Of a DNA stretch of 64,000 bases, positions 21,838 to 32,751 are shown piece by piece. The notes beneath the pieces were generated by a model that was given only the letters and a program-made list of their open reading frames with translations, did no database searches and was not told where the DNA came from. Both the position numbers and the translations under genes were made by a program. Every line of letters begins with the position of its first letter. Within the stretch, counting starts at the first letter, position 1. The DNA comes from Sodiomyces alkalinus F11 (Eukaryota > Ascomycota > Sordariomycetes > Glomerellales > Plectosphaerellaceae): contig NW_021167086.1 of NCBI RefSeq assembly GCF_003711515.1, positions 248,001 to 312,000 on the forward strand, written 5' to 3'.

Positions 21838-22394
21838 ACCCAATTGACCCTGTTCCGTCACGAGCAGGACAGGGAAATATAGTCACCAGCAACCGAAACC
21901 GACTCTGCTGCTAGCCGATAGCAGAGCAGACATCATTGCCTTGATGGGCACGGACCGAAGGACGGAGAGAACAGGACAACAGGACGTCTTGTCTGTCCTT
22001 GTCCATACAAGCCGCCGACCATGAGCGAGGTGGTCGTTGTATAAAGTACATCCCAGCATATCACCATTTCAACACGCAAAAAGGGGTCGGGATTCGGAGT
22101 CTCACGGTATTATTGATTTATATTTACTACCTTTATGTATCCAGGCACTCTCCAAACGAGAAGATGCCCTCTGTTTTGTTCTTCATTTCCTTTTCAACCG
22201 AGTCACGAGTCAATAGATCACTGAAGGAACTATTACCGTAACTATGAACCACAACGATGTGATGTCTTTCCTCTTCCATCGCTTTATAGACACATGCTTT
22301 GCTTGGACCTTTATCCTCAAACATATATATACAACAGCATGCATGTCTCACTATAACCTTCACCTTCTATTCTGCCAACACATGCTCACTCCCC
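21838..22394. other. Convergent spacer mannosyltransferase / PEX4
   Basis: Two 3' ends face each other here. AT-rich with ATAT words (about 22320); nothing gene-like seen. Confidence 0.5.
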
Positions 22395-23099
22395 TCACTC
22401 CCCCTCATACCTCCCCCCCTCCTCATGGCACCAAAACTCCACCAGCCCGCGCGCCCCCCGGACATCCCCCGCGCGGAGCAGCGCCGCCACGTCGACGTTG
22501 AACGGCGAGTCCACGGCCGGGTACGACAGCAGCGAGCGCACGGCGCGCACGCACTCGAGCACGCTGTAGGCCGGGGTCCAGGCCTCCTTGAGCAGGTCGA
22601 GGCAGATCTCGCCTGAGTCGAAGGCGACGTTGGGGTGTATGATGGGGGTGGCGAAGCGGATGCGCGGCGGGTGGAGGGGGTAGGTTGGTGGGATTTCGAT
22701 GGTGAGGAGCCAGCGGCCTTCTGTGTTTGTGTCCCTCGTTAGTCTTGCGAGATGATGGGTGGTGTGGGGGAAGAAACAAGCGAGAGGAAGAAAGGAAAAG
22801 GAAAAGGAAAAGGAAAGAAGGGAAGAAACAAGCGAGAGGAAGAAAGGAAAGGAAAGAAGGGAAGAAGAAGGAGACCAACCGTCGTATCCGCATCCCACCC
22901 CCCGTCCATTCACCACCGCCTCCCACCGCAGGAGATCCTCATCCCCCACGGGACCTAACCTCTCGATCCCCTTCTCCGATGCCTGCTCCCCGCGCCATAC
23001 GTCCAGTTCTTTCAATAGCCGGCGCGTCGGGCTGCGGTTGTTTGCCGGCGCCGCCCCTCCCTTTTCCTTCTCGGGGAGTTCTTGTATTCTCCACGACAT
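22395..23099 (-). CDS. PEX4: Peroxisomal ubiquitin-conjugating enzyme E2 (peroxin 4)
   Basis: Exons 22880-23099 and 22395-22720 on the minus strand give 181 residues, near yeast Pex4 (183). The UBC fold reads RRLLKELDVWRG, then after the intron EGRWLLTIEIPPTYPLHPPRIRF, IIHPNVAFDSGEICLDLL with catalytic C113, and EAWTPAYSV. Pex4 monoubiquitinates the cysteine of the import receptor Pex5 so it can be recycled from the peroxisome, docking on Pex22. The intron (22721-22879, donor GTTGGT) splits a Glu codon and consists largely of duplicated pyrimidine-rich sequence on the coding strand. The ATG at 23099 is the nearest in-frame start before the conserved RRLLKEL; an extra upstream exon is possible. 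Confidence 0.88.
   Translation of the reverse strand: MSWRIQELPEKEKGGAAPANNRSPTRRLLKELDVWRGEQASEKGIERLGPVGDEDLLRWEAVVNGRGVGCGYDGWSPSSSLLSFPFFLSLVSSLLSFSFSFSFLPLACFFPHTTHHLARLTRDTNTEGRWLLTIEIPPTYPLHPPRIRFATPIIHPNVAFDSGEICLDLLKEAWTPAYSVLECVRAVRSLLSYPAVDSPFNVDVAALLRAGDVRGARGLVEFWCHEEGGRYEGE
22768..22870 (-). repeat. Duplicated purine/pyrimidine block inside the PEX4 intron
   Basis: Two near-identical blocks of about 50 bases (GAAACAAGCGAGAGGAAGAAA followed by AAGG-rich runs on the + strand) lie in tandem. On the transcribed strand they are almost pure pyrimidine and make up most of the intron. Confidence 0.75.
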
Positions 23100-24491
23100 G
23101 GGGAATCTGAACGGAAGCTTAAGGTATGGATGTAGGTTTCTGTCAGCCCTATCAATATTGATCGGGTCTTTCGTTGGTCGAGTCGCTTTTCGTCGTCTCC
23201 GAGTCTGGGGAGTCTGCGCGCAACGGAGGGGAAGTTGACCGGGGGGTAGGAGAGTGGGAGCCGGACTGCTGAATGGCAAATGGGTTGCTGTTGGCGGTAA
23301 TCCAATTGGAGTGAGAGGAGGAGCAATTGGCAACTACCTTACCCATACGTGTGGAATGGAAGTATAGTATGGAGTATACCTTGGGCGGCCAAGTTCACGA
23401 GTGAAGCAAAAAAGATGTTTGAGGTACGAAGTAATAATGGAAGCTCTGTCCGGGAGACTGAGGTAAGGTAAGGTAGAGGTACCTTAGGTACCTTAGGCAG
23501 CGGGACACGGGACGCAGGTACTTGCTTCGTACAGGCTCCGTACAGATACAAGTACCGGTCATCGGCCCAAACTGAACCGAGGCTGCTCGGCTCACCCAGG
23601 CGCTCTAACACTGCGCGCTGTAAATCAGGTAATTACCTAAGCCAAGGCAGTGGACTCTTTGGCCTCCCACCTCCCGTCACCGGCGACCCCCTTTCACTTT
23701 AGCCCCGTTTCACTTTAGCAGGCTCAACGACACAATCATAGAAGCAAGACAACCAATATCCCCATATGTTCATTACGCATTTGTCTCCCGTTAAACAGCA
23801 CATCTCTCTCGTCTGCCTGTCTTAAATCAACCTAACAAGACAAAAACATTTCCTCCTCTAGTTTGTCTCCATCGGCCCTGCGGCCTGTGGGAGGGGGGAA
23901 ATCTCATCCCCATTCCTACTCCACCCCAGCGCGTCAGTCAATATGTTCTGAGAAAAAAGAACAGCTTGCAAAAAACAAGCCATGAGATAAAGATGCCCCC
24001 CAGCTCTGCCTTGGGACTGATTTCCATCTCCTGCTACAGAGGGAAAAAAGAAATCCCGAAGGAAGAAGAATAAACTAGAAGGCTCATGCCATGACTGCCC
24101 CCTCATGCTGTCATGTGTAACGCCGGCCATACTCCCACAAATTCTGTTGAAATAGCAAAAGAAAACACAACGAAGCCTCCTAAAACCAAGAGTAGAGAGG
24201 CAAGGAAAAAAAGTTAAAGAAATGAGACGGAAAAAGGTATTTGCGTTTCTTCCGCCTCGTGGTCCGCTCATGATGGTGACATGCATAAGGTAATCCCAGA
24301 GAGGAGAGTTCCGTATCGTATCTCCCGCCATCGAAAAGGGGGCATGCTCTGTCGAATCATCGGGGGGGAAAGAAGTCCGTCGGCCGCATGAAGCGTGGCA
24401 AAAAAGAAGGAAAAAAACCTGTACAGTGAATTCCATGTACATTCGTCATCATATCCATTCGATCAGCGTTGGAACCGTCGCTGTCTCTCGT
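23100..24491. other. Spacer between PEX4 start and the disordered-protein gene
   Basis: The PEX4 promoter plus the 3' flank of the next minus-strand gene. Around 23460-23500 there are repeated GGTACCTTAGG words. No supported gene. Confidence 0.5.
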
Positions 24492-27400
24492 TCACGTCTT
24501 GGTCGAATCCCTCGACTCCGGCTTGGGCTTCCAAAACTGCATCAGCCGACTCAGCCGCTTCGCCTTGCTCGCCTTCTGCTTCTTCTCCGCGTCGCTCTCG
24601 TACTGCACTTCCGTCGACAGCTTGCTCCGCTCGCCGTGCGAGCTGCTGATCAGCCGGCTCAGGCTGGCCAGGCTGGACCGCCGACGCCCGAACGCCACCG
24701 ACGACACCGACGACGGGCGCTGGTCCGGCCGGAACGGCAGCTGCGCGCGCGGCTGGGGGCCCGGGATCCACGTCGTGCTGCTGTGCCGCGTCATGGTCGA
24801 CCGGCTCGACGTCAGCGACGGCGGCACGTCCATCGACAGCCGCACTTCCGGCCCGGGCTCGCCGAGCAGGAGCGACTGCAGCGTGTTCTCGTCGTTGTTG
24901 ACCGACGACGGCGCCGTCGAGATGCGCTGCGCGTCGTACGAGATCGGGGACCGGGGCGACGGGAACGACGAGGCGTGGCTCATCGCGTAAGGGCTGACGG
25001 GGACGTTGTTGCACGTCGGCAGCTGGAGCGGGCTGACGTCGTCCGTCGCCATCGTTGTAGTATCGCCGCCGGCCATGATGCGTCGGGGTGACGGCGCCGC
25101 CGAACTGGTTGAATCGGACCGAGTCTGCTTCTCGAACTGACCTGGTGCGGGAACGGGAACGGGAACGGGAGGTATGGCGGTGGACGCCTCTTCGACAATG
25201 ACCTGCTCGTGCAACGACGCCGCCGATCGCTCCGACTTCATGCTGGCCGTCGGTCGTCGCCGCTCCACCGTGCCCGCCTCCTGCAGCGTCGAGCCATCGA
25301 GATCAAATGCTTTAGGTTTAGCCGCCTTGGTCGCCGGAGGCGTTTCGTCCTCGTCGCTGCCGGTGTCTGTCATGTCAGTCTGGTCCTCGCCTTCCTCGTC
25401 CTCTTCAAACACGTCGGCCATTGTCGAGCTACTGCCGAACCGACTGATGCCGAACCGCGCGGCCTCGAAGGGGACCATCTCTGGCGCGCTCTCGGCTCGT
25501 CGATGATAATGCATACCCGGTCCCGAGAAGCCCCTCATGCCCTGTGCACTATGCAACTGACGCTTTGTTGTCGGACCAGCCGCCTTTTGCGCTGCTTCCC
25601 ATTCCGGATTGTGCGGTAGCGGCGTGTTGAAGGGACCAAGCGCAGCATCGAGGTCGATCATCGGGAACGACGAGTCATCGTCGAATCCCATGCGTCGAGG
25701 CCTCCGCCGCTGCCCATCGTCGGTTGAATCGGACGAGTCCGTCACCGTCACCGTCACCACCGGGGCCACGACTGACAGGGCCACCGCCTCCGCCTCCGCT
25801 GGCGCCTCTGAAGCGGCGCAGTCGGGAGATGGCACCTCGTCATTCGGTGTAACATCGTGATGCGTCATAGAGGCGCTCGGTGGTTTCTTGCCGCGAGGCT
25901 TTGACTTGCTCTTTAGTATGGAACCGGCCCACGACTTCACCTTCTTCTTATTCTTCTTCTTCTTCTTGATCGCTCCTTTGCCAGATGCCTGCTGGGTAGA
26001 TGGTTCGACATCTGCAGGCTCATGACCGGGCTCGGCGGCTGAGTCGCAAGTAGGATCGGACGATACCGACGCGGAATCACCAAGTTTCGGGGACAAATCG
26101 TAAGAAGCTGCCCGGGGAGACTGTTTCCCTCCGACTGGTGCCAGTGAGGCTGCGAAAGGGTCGAGTCCGAAGAAAGACCACCTTTTGGGTGTCTTGGTCG
26201 GGCTTGGGTTGGAAGGGATCTTGGCCGTCGGGTCCGGCAACGAGGTCAGGGACGGGATCGAATTTCGTCGATGAAGAGACGGTCCACTGTGGCTGACGGA
26301 CTGGATGCTCTGGGAACGCTCCAAAACCGCGCCGGCCGTGCTAGGCCGCGACCCGACCGTCTGCCGCGTGGGGGTCCGCTCCAACGGGACGGCCTCTGCG
26401 GATGGGTTCTCGGGAATCGTCATGTCGAGCTCGGAGATGATTGACGATAGACTTCCCGAAACGGAATGTCCTCCTGGGCGGGCGGTTGCCGTGCTCGATC
26501 CGTCGCTTGATACCAAGGAAAGGGGTCTGGGAATAAACTCCAGCTCGTCGGAGAACCCCACCCGAGCACGAGGCGCAGGCCTAACTCGAGGTGTAGTTTG
26601 GATGTCAGCTGAGTCTTCGCTTTCCTCGGAGGTAGGCTGTTTGTTGTCATCCGGCTTTTCCTGCTCCAGGTCGGGAGTCCTCGGCATGGAAAACTGTTCC
26701 GAAGCGCTGGTGCGGGGGTCTTCAAATTTATGACCGAAGCCGGCAGGACTGGCAGGGGCGCTGCTGCCACGGAACGAACCAGGGCGCTGCGGCGGCTGAA
26801 GAATGAGGGTCAGATCGTGGCTCGAGATGGCTGCAGATCGTCGATGGTTGTGTCCTCTTCGCCGGCCGCCGGGGGATGGAGACGGAGCACCGACGGAAGG
26901 TGGTTGGAAGGCGGGCGATGCGAACCCGCTCTCCGACTTGGTCGGGCTCGTGCTCATCACCGTGATAGATTCGCCGGTCCGAACGTTCCCCCCGACAAAC
27001 TCGCTCCCTCCTCTTCTGTGGCCGTGACCGCCGGTCAAAGAGGCCGACGGGCCATGTCGGGGTGAGCGGGGTGACAATGGAGGGCTCAGAAAAGCAGGTG
27101 TTGAATCGGGAGGGAGAGACGCGCCCGGGTTGAAGTTGAAGCTGGGCAAGGAGGGGCGCCCAGCTGGCCGGGTAGGCACAGGCACAGGCACGCTGCTGCC
27201 CTCTTCGGTGTCGACCTTGTCGACCTTGGTGGCAGTGGAGAGGCCAGACATCTCAACGACCGATCTTGGCCGTCGTGCCGTGGACCTGGCTGGTGCTTGT
27301 GTAGGGACGGAAGGCTCGCGCGCTGGGAACACGAAAGGCGGATTCGGAGGCGGCACAGTCCGAGGAGAGGGCTGGGGCGCATTGGACGACATGTCGAGGT

Positions 27401-27545
27401 GATTCGGGTGGGTTCCAGCGTCCATGGAGAGCACGCTCGGTACATGGCGACCAGACGACGGACCTTCGAAGGAGCTCATGCCTGTAGTATCCATGACTCT
27501 CTCTGGTCCAATGGTGGCCATCTTCATCCAGCCGCTCGGCGGCAC
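24492..27545 (-). CDS. Large Ser/Pro-rich disordered protein, function unknown
   Basis: A single 1,017-codon frame with coding-like codon use throughout. The protein has no signal peptide, no membrane span and no catalytic domain I can name. It is rich in Ser, Pro, Thr and Gly, with short ordered-looking islands: HNHRRSAAISSHDLTLILQ, KRWSFFGLDPFA, GMRGFSGPGMHYHRRAESAP, and a basic C terminus KRLSRLMQFWKPKP. There is a Lys-rich stretch (KKKKKNKKKVKSW) near the middle. Similar long fungal proteins are often labelled 'cell wall proline-rich', but the lack of a signal peptide argues against an extracellular role here. The many Ser/Pro sites and the Arg-Arg-x-Ser islands suggest a phosphorylated scaffold or signalling protein; that is inference. 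ATGs at 27545 and 27521 are both possible starts. Confidence 0.8.
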   Translation of the reverse strand: MPPSGWMKMATIGPERVMDTTGMSSFEGPSSGRHVPSVLSMDAGTHPNHLDMSSNAPQPSPRTVPPPNPPFVFPAREPSVPTQAPARSTARRPRSVVEMSGLSTATKVDKVDTEEGSSVPVPVPTRPAGRPSLPSFNFNPGASLPPDSTPAFLSPPLSPRSPRHGPSASLTGGHGHRRGGSEFVGGNVRTGESITVMSTSPTKSESGFASPAFQPPSVGAPSPSPGGRRRGHNHRRSAAISSHDLTLILQPPQRPGSFRGSSAPASPAGFGHKFEDPRTSASEQFSMPRTPDLEQEKPDDNKQPTSEESEDSADIQTTPRVRPAPRARVGFSDELEFIPRPLSLVSSDGSSTATARPGGHSVSGSLSSIISELDMTIPENPSAEAVPLERTPTRQTVGSRPSTAGAVLERSQSIQSVSHSGPSLHRRNSIPSLTSLPDPTAKIPSNPSPTKTPKRWSFFGLDPFAASLAPVGGKQSPRAASYDLSPKLGDSASVSSDPTCDSAAEPGHEPADVEPSTQQASGKGAIKKKKKNKKKVKSWAGSILKSKSKPRGKKPPSASMTHHDVTPNDEVPSPDCAASEAPAEAEAVALSVVAPVVTVTVTDSSDSTDDGQRRRPRRMGFDDDSSFPMIDLDAALGPFNTPLPHNPEWEAAQKAAGPTTKRQLHSAQGMRGFSGPGMHYHRRAESAPEMVPFEAARFGISRFGSSSTMADVFEEDEEGEDQTDMTDTGSDEDETPPATKAAKPKAFDLDGSTLQEAGTVERRRPTASMKSERSAASLHEQVIVEEASTAIPPVPVPVPAPGQFEKQTRSDSTSSAAPSPRRIMAGGDTTTMATDDVSPLQLPTCNNVPVSPYAMSHASSFPSPRSPISYDAQRISTAPSSVNNDENTLQSLLLGEPGPEVRLSMDVPPSLTSSRSTMTRHSSTTWIPGPQPRAQLPFRPDQRPSSVSSVAFGRRRSSLASLSRLISSSHGERSKLSTEVQYESDAEKKQKASKAKRLSRLMQFWKPKPESRDSTKT

Positions 27546-30500
27546 CGGGGTCGATGAGCGCCGTGTCGGCTTATGGGGACATTAGTGAGGGCGACAGGGG
27601 AAGAGACGCAATCTCGGGTCGAGATTTCGTTTCGTTTCGTTTTATGTATTTCTTTTTTGTTTTCCGAGTCGTCGTTCACCGAGGCGAAGGATGATGAGAT
27701 GTTATGCAATCCCGGAGAAAATCCCCGGTAAAGCGCAGATAGAGACGATCGAATACAGAGGGCGATTTCGTTCTCGAGCGAGCACTAATGAAAATGGCGA
27801 CCCAAGTCAGTATTATGATTTGTGTCAAATCTTGACACGACCGGCAAAAGACAGAGAACGGAGTGACCTAGAAGTCATAAAGGTGTTGGCATGAAGCCAG
27901 GATATCACGTACAACTCTGAAGAGCGAAAAGAAGCTGCCGCCGTCGTGTGTCTGTGTCGTCGAACGAGATTCCTAAAGCATGAACAAGACAAAAATGCTG
28001 AATGCCCCAATTTGTGGCCCTAAGCAGGTTACCAAACAGAGGCTGAAAAAGATTCGCTCTTTACAAAAGGAGTGGACGGTCCGGAAACACAAAATCTGAC
28101 GATTTTGCCGGACCCCGAAATCAACGTAGGTTGCTTCGGTTGGGACTTATTGAAGTGAGGGTTGGGAGGATGAGGTTGTGGAGGAGGGTGAGAGAGTACG
28201 GAGGAAGAAGAGAGAGGGGGGGAAATCAGGATGCTACGGATACGGAAGGGCGGAAACGTGAATCGATGGAGACTGTACGAAAGTAAGGTACGAAGTGCGA
28301 AGTACATAGGGTACATAGGCAGGTACCTCAGATAGGCGAAACAGCAGACAAGGCAAGAAACCTTAACAATCAGGAACGCCGAGGAACAACTTGTGGGGGT
28401 GACCCATATCAAATTGGGGGGAAACGCCGTCCATCGGTCGTGGTGGATACTTGCCAAGTCCAACCCCGGCAGCAGACCGGAGTGTAAGGTACGGGATACA
28501 ATGTGCGTAAGGGCTTAAGTGTGAAGTACATGTACAGATTACCCGCACTCTGTCCTTTTGGTATCAGTACCTGCATTGCACTATCTTCCAGGACAATGTG
28601 ATGCCTCGAATGCTCACCTTCCTGACTTGGGCCCAAGAACAGACTACGGTACGCTACGAGGACTGAGAAAGCAGCTGCTGCGCACCGTTCGGATGCCTAC
28701 TGTGGCCTTGAACTGAGTGGCAAGTCAACTGGCCAAACCGCTTCTAGCGCCTCTGCACGCTAAACTGCAAGGGAGCGAAAGGAGATAAGATCAGGGGGTT
28801 AGGGGGTCAGGGGGTCAGATGGAAGCAGGGGTTCAACCCAAGATGAGTGCCCACACTAAGGCAGGTACTTCGGTCCCAGGTCATCTCGCAGCCACGGAGC
28901 ACGTACCTTAGCAACTCGGTTCACTCTCGAGCAACCCTGTCGAATATCGGCGTCCTCGACTTTTACTGGTCAGACTTCTCTCAGACTCGTCTCCTTACAT
29001 CAAATGCAGGCTTCTGGATGCAGTGGAATTACGGATACGTGGTTCTTTTGTTTCTATTCTTTCTTTTTCTTTCTCTTCCATTTCCCCAGGCAACAAGTTC
29101 CAGATTTAAATTTACAGTACGGAGTACAACGTACGCAATTGATGGTGTGGGGGATGAGTTCGTAAGTATGACCGTTCATGGGGGTTCACGGAGCATCGCT
29201 GGATACTCGGCAAGAGAAATTAAACGCCAAGTTCGGCGCAAAACGCGAGTAGAATTAATCGCTTCTTCGCATATCCGTACTCTCTGATGTGCACCACTAC
29301 TTTCACTTGCTATTAATTGCCTTGACACATATGGAGTTCAACTGCCCTCGTTTCTTAGTAGTGAGAACCATCCTAGGCGCTCGACTGCAGATGCATGCAT
29401 GCATGTGTGTGTTCTAATTATGTATGTATGGCGTCCATACCGGGCAAGACTTCCGTGCAGCCTAGGGTTGCCTCCCTTGGTTAGGTCCGAGATTTGTACG
29501 TACAGGTGTACATACAATATGACTTATAACGTACGACCAATTCAAGCCCCCCCAACACCCCATGCCCGGATTACATACCTATATAAGGTACTTTTTGTTG
29601 CTCCGTACGGAGTAACACTCGCCCTGCCAAGGGGGCACTGAGATTGCCTGCATAAGAACTTCATCTCCCCGCGATTCCTGTTCGCCCTGCCAACTTGACG
29701 GGTTTCCGTGATTCAAAAAAATCTCGGAGAACGGGTCATACGGGTTCTTGCCCAGGGGAACTGAACTTGTCATTCAAGTACCGGACCGAAGGTTGCGCAC
29801 CACTCCTGTTCGTCCTGTACGAACTATCCGTACTCCGTATCTGAACCCCCAAAAGGTTACATGCGATGTGGGGGGAGCGACCTTGACTCTGTGACCATCG
29901 GCCTCTCACTGGACGACAAACCTCGGAACACGGAATAGCGCAAACCGTCCGTTGGGGGGAATACCGTATGCTATGTACATTGTAGGTTTCTGTTCACGGT
30001 GTGCCTCGCGGGCGTCAGCACTACTCCGTACACTACACCGACTGCAGAGTGGCGATCCTTTTCGGTACGGTCAGCAAATGTCCAGCGCGGAAAGGCGCCC
30101 GCAGACAACGCAGACAACCCGCCAATGTTCAATGCGAGGGGACCAGACTAGGAATGGCTTTCTTTTTTCGGCTGCCTGGAGTTGGGAGTTGCGAGAGAGG
30201 GAAGCGCACAGACCGCCACATATCCCGTTTTGTCCAAGTCATATTGGACCGGATAAACTAGTTGGCTAATAAACGCCCTTCACTTAACGCAGGGAATGAA
30301 TGAGCCGTTGGTATGAATGAGCCGTTTGGCGTGGCGAACGAGTGGGCGGTATAGTTGTAGGAAGTATTAATTACGGGTGCCGAGTAATAATTACTCCGTC
30401 CCATTATCGGTATGTTTGCATCTCTTAATTAATACTTCGTAGAATACCTAGGTAAGTGTTCGTACGCGGAATATGTGCAGCCGGATGGTCGTGGGTTTAT

Positions 30501-32228
30501 GTTACATTACTGTGTCGGTTGCACTGTCGATCCCATCTTGGGTGAGCGGCAACCAAGTGACCTTCCTTGCTCATCTTGCATCTCAACAGCCGGCTCCTGG
30601 AGTTGCCGTGTGCCGGCCCAAAACACCAAACCGTCTCAGCCAAACCACCAGTACCCTTACGTTCGTTGTACGGGCTAAACAGACATAACTGCAGCCAGAA
30701 ACCCCCACTGTAGGTTAACAAGAGACCTCGAATGCTTACGTCTTTGACAACATATGTCATCGTGGCTCAGCCGCTCATACAACGTAAACATTGAACCGTG
30801 CACCCAGCTGAAACCGAACAACAGGTTGGGGGGGGGTCTGGAATCCTGGAATCCTCCTCGTGTTTCTTGGGGTCCTCTGTTTCTCGATCGTGGATCGTGT
30901 CGTGGCATGACAAAGGAGGACAGCCCCAGAACAGAACGTGGAGATCTCCATCTGCCAACGCACCCTGAGAAATCATTTAGTGCATATCGATTTTTGGCTC
31001 ATGCAGCGAATCATGTTGCGTAAACACGTTGGAGGCCCAGAGTTCGCAATTTCGCCTGTGCCGTGGAGGTTCACGCTGGCTCCAAATATTGACTACGAAG
31101 TACATAGATCCACCACCCACTTTACTAAAAAGTAATCAAAGTTGCCCCTTATCGCTCATCCCGTGTCTGTCATCCCAGGGCTGAACCCCCAGGGTCCCAG
31201 GGGTTGCAAAGCCGTATCGTGAAAGGTGAAAGAGAATGAAATGTCATGAACGTCATCCTTTCCGAGTCCCATTGAACCATTGAAGACGATGGCTTGGCTA
31301 TTTGTCTCTCATGGCGGGGATGACCCTGCCTGCGGGAACTGTGAAAAAGAAATTCTGCTCGAGACAAGATGCCGGGTCTCCGAATCGGCGCCGGTAGCTC
31401 GGGAGGCCGCTTAATCTCGATGTTTAGTGCACGCGCCGTCGGGTCACAAAGAAAGAAAGAAGAAGGAAAAAAAAAAAAGACATTGGTGCACTAGCAGCCG
31501 CATAGCTCGGCGCAATCGTCGTGAGAAATGAAGATGACTGAGAATACCTATCAGGAGGGAAACCCGAAAGGAGACATAATCAGCCTAAGGAGATGCATAG
31601 TTGGGAAATTGAGTCGGAGATCACGATGAGAAATACAGTGGTAAAGTAAAGTACGTGACCGGGGTATCCTTCGAAGACAATCTCTAATTAGGTACTTCGT
31701 CCTTCGAATTACGAAGTACGGATACTATTTACAACGTACTGTTTAACGTGGTCCTGTGTTTCATCGAGTCTCTCGACGAGAAACAAACGACAAACGAGTG
31801 AGATAAAGCAACTGACAAACCAAACCAAACCATTGCCGTGAAACCCTGGTATTGAATCAAATTGTTACACCATCGGCATTAATTAATTGAAATGAAGGGT
31901 CTGCGGGGAAAAGGGAAGTTAGGAATGAAGGGACCTCTCTAAAGTGAGGATCACGAATTCCATAGGTCAGCCACATGTCAAAGTGGATCCCACCGCCACA
32001 TCTCACGTCTGGAAGTCTGGCCAACCACCAACCAAGTCAGTTTTCCATCCATGATACTGCTGATTCAGCCTCGCCCGCCTTCTGGATTAGAAGAAGAAAA
32101 AATCGGACAAGGCACGGATAGCAAAGCTCGAACATCGAAGTTGTTGTCCACATCCCATACCGACGCAGGGCACCAGGGAACTCGCGGAACAAGTCTAGCT
32201 ACCATATTTAAAAGTCCGACTTTTCGCC
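27546..32228. other. Gene-poor 4.7 kb spacer
   Basis: No ORF here has a recognisable domain, coding-like codon use or convincing splice structure. It contains four copies of TACTCCGTA or its complement between 29118 and 30030, one exact TACCTAGGTA (30445-30454), a G-run motif at 28794-28831, and a repeated ATGAATGAGCCGTT pair near 30300-30330. I searched by eye for tRNA B-box words and 5S rRNA and found nothing convincing. Confidence 0.55.
28794..28831 (+). other. Four-run G-rich motif (possible G-quadruplex)
   Basis: Three runs of five G separated by TTA and TCA, then a fourth run of four G after 13 bases. The pattern could fold as a quadruplex but has one long loop. Confidence 0.45.
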
Positions 32229-32751
32229 ATGTCCGTAACGGAAGAAGCGACACCTAGCCAAGCGCCCGCGGCGACAAAAACGCCGTTGGGGATGCGAAAG
32301 AATGGTACCATGCCAACCCCAGCAAAGCCCGTCCGCCCCTCTCGCAGAACAAACCTCTCTGACGCGCTCTCCAGGCAAGCAATGGCATGAGCCCAAAAAG
32401 GCGTTCCGGCCAAAGGCGGGGCTGACCTCCTACGAGCAACGGGCAAAGGAAAGGGAAGCTATGGCCGCCGCGAAGGCGAAGGAGAAGCAGATGAAGGACG
32501 AGAAGGAGGCTTTGCGCCAGGTACGTTTGCTGGGAAACTGCGCTCTACTGTCTGGCCCAGTAAGACTGACTTTTTTTTTCTTTTTTTTTTCTTTTCTTGT
32601 TTCTGTTCAGCAACGAACCCAAGCTCTCCGAGAGAAAAGAGCCAAGAAGGAGGAGAAGGAGAGATACGAGAAGATGGCGGAGAAGATGCACCGCAAGAGG
32701 GTTGAGAGGTTGAAGCGCAAGGAGAAGCGCAACAAGTTGCTCAATTCGTGA
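32229..32751 (+). CDS. CGR1: rRNA-processing protein CGR1
   Basis: Exons 32229-32304, 32375-32520 and 32611-32751 give 120 residues, matching the small Cgr1 family. Splicing joins PLGMRKNG to [22 protein letters not shown], the conserved N-terminal block. The remainder is a long basic Lys/Glu/Arg helix ending [16 protein letters not shown], nearly invariant in fungi. Cgr1 is nucleolar and needed for 60S pre-rRNA processing. Introns are 32305-32374 (GTACCA...CCAG) and 32521-32610 (GTACGT...TTCAG with a T-rich tract). Reading straight through the first junction hits TGA within 28 codons, which supports the intron. The flanks on both sides are gene-poor. Confidence 0.92.

Noticed and set aside
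28847..29287. 146-codon ORF with a hydrophobic segment
   Set aside because: No codon bias, no family resemblance; the hydrophobic part comes from a T/C-rich run.
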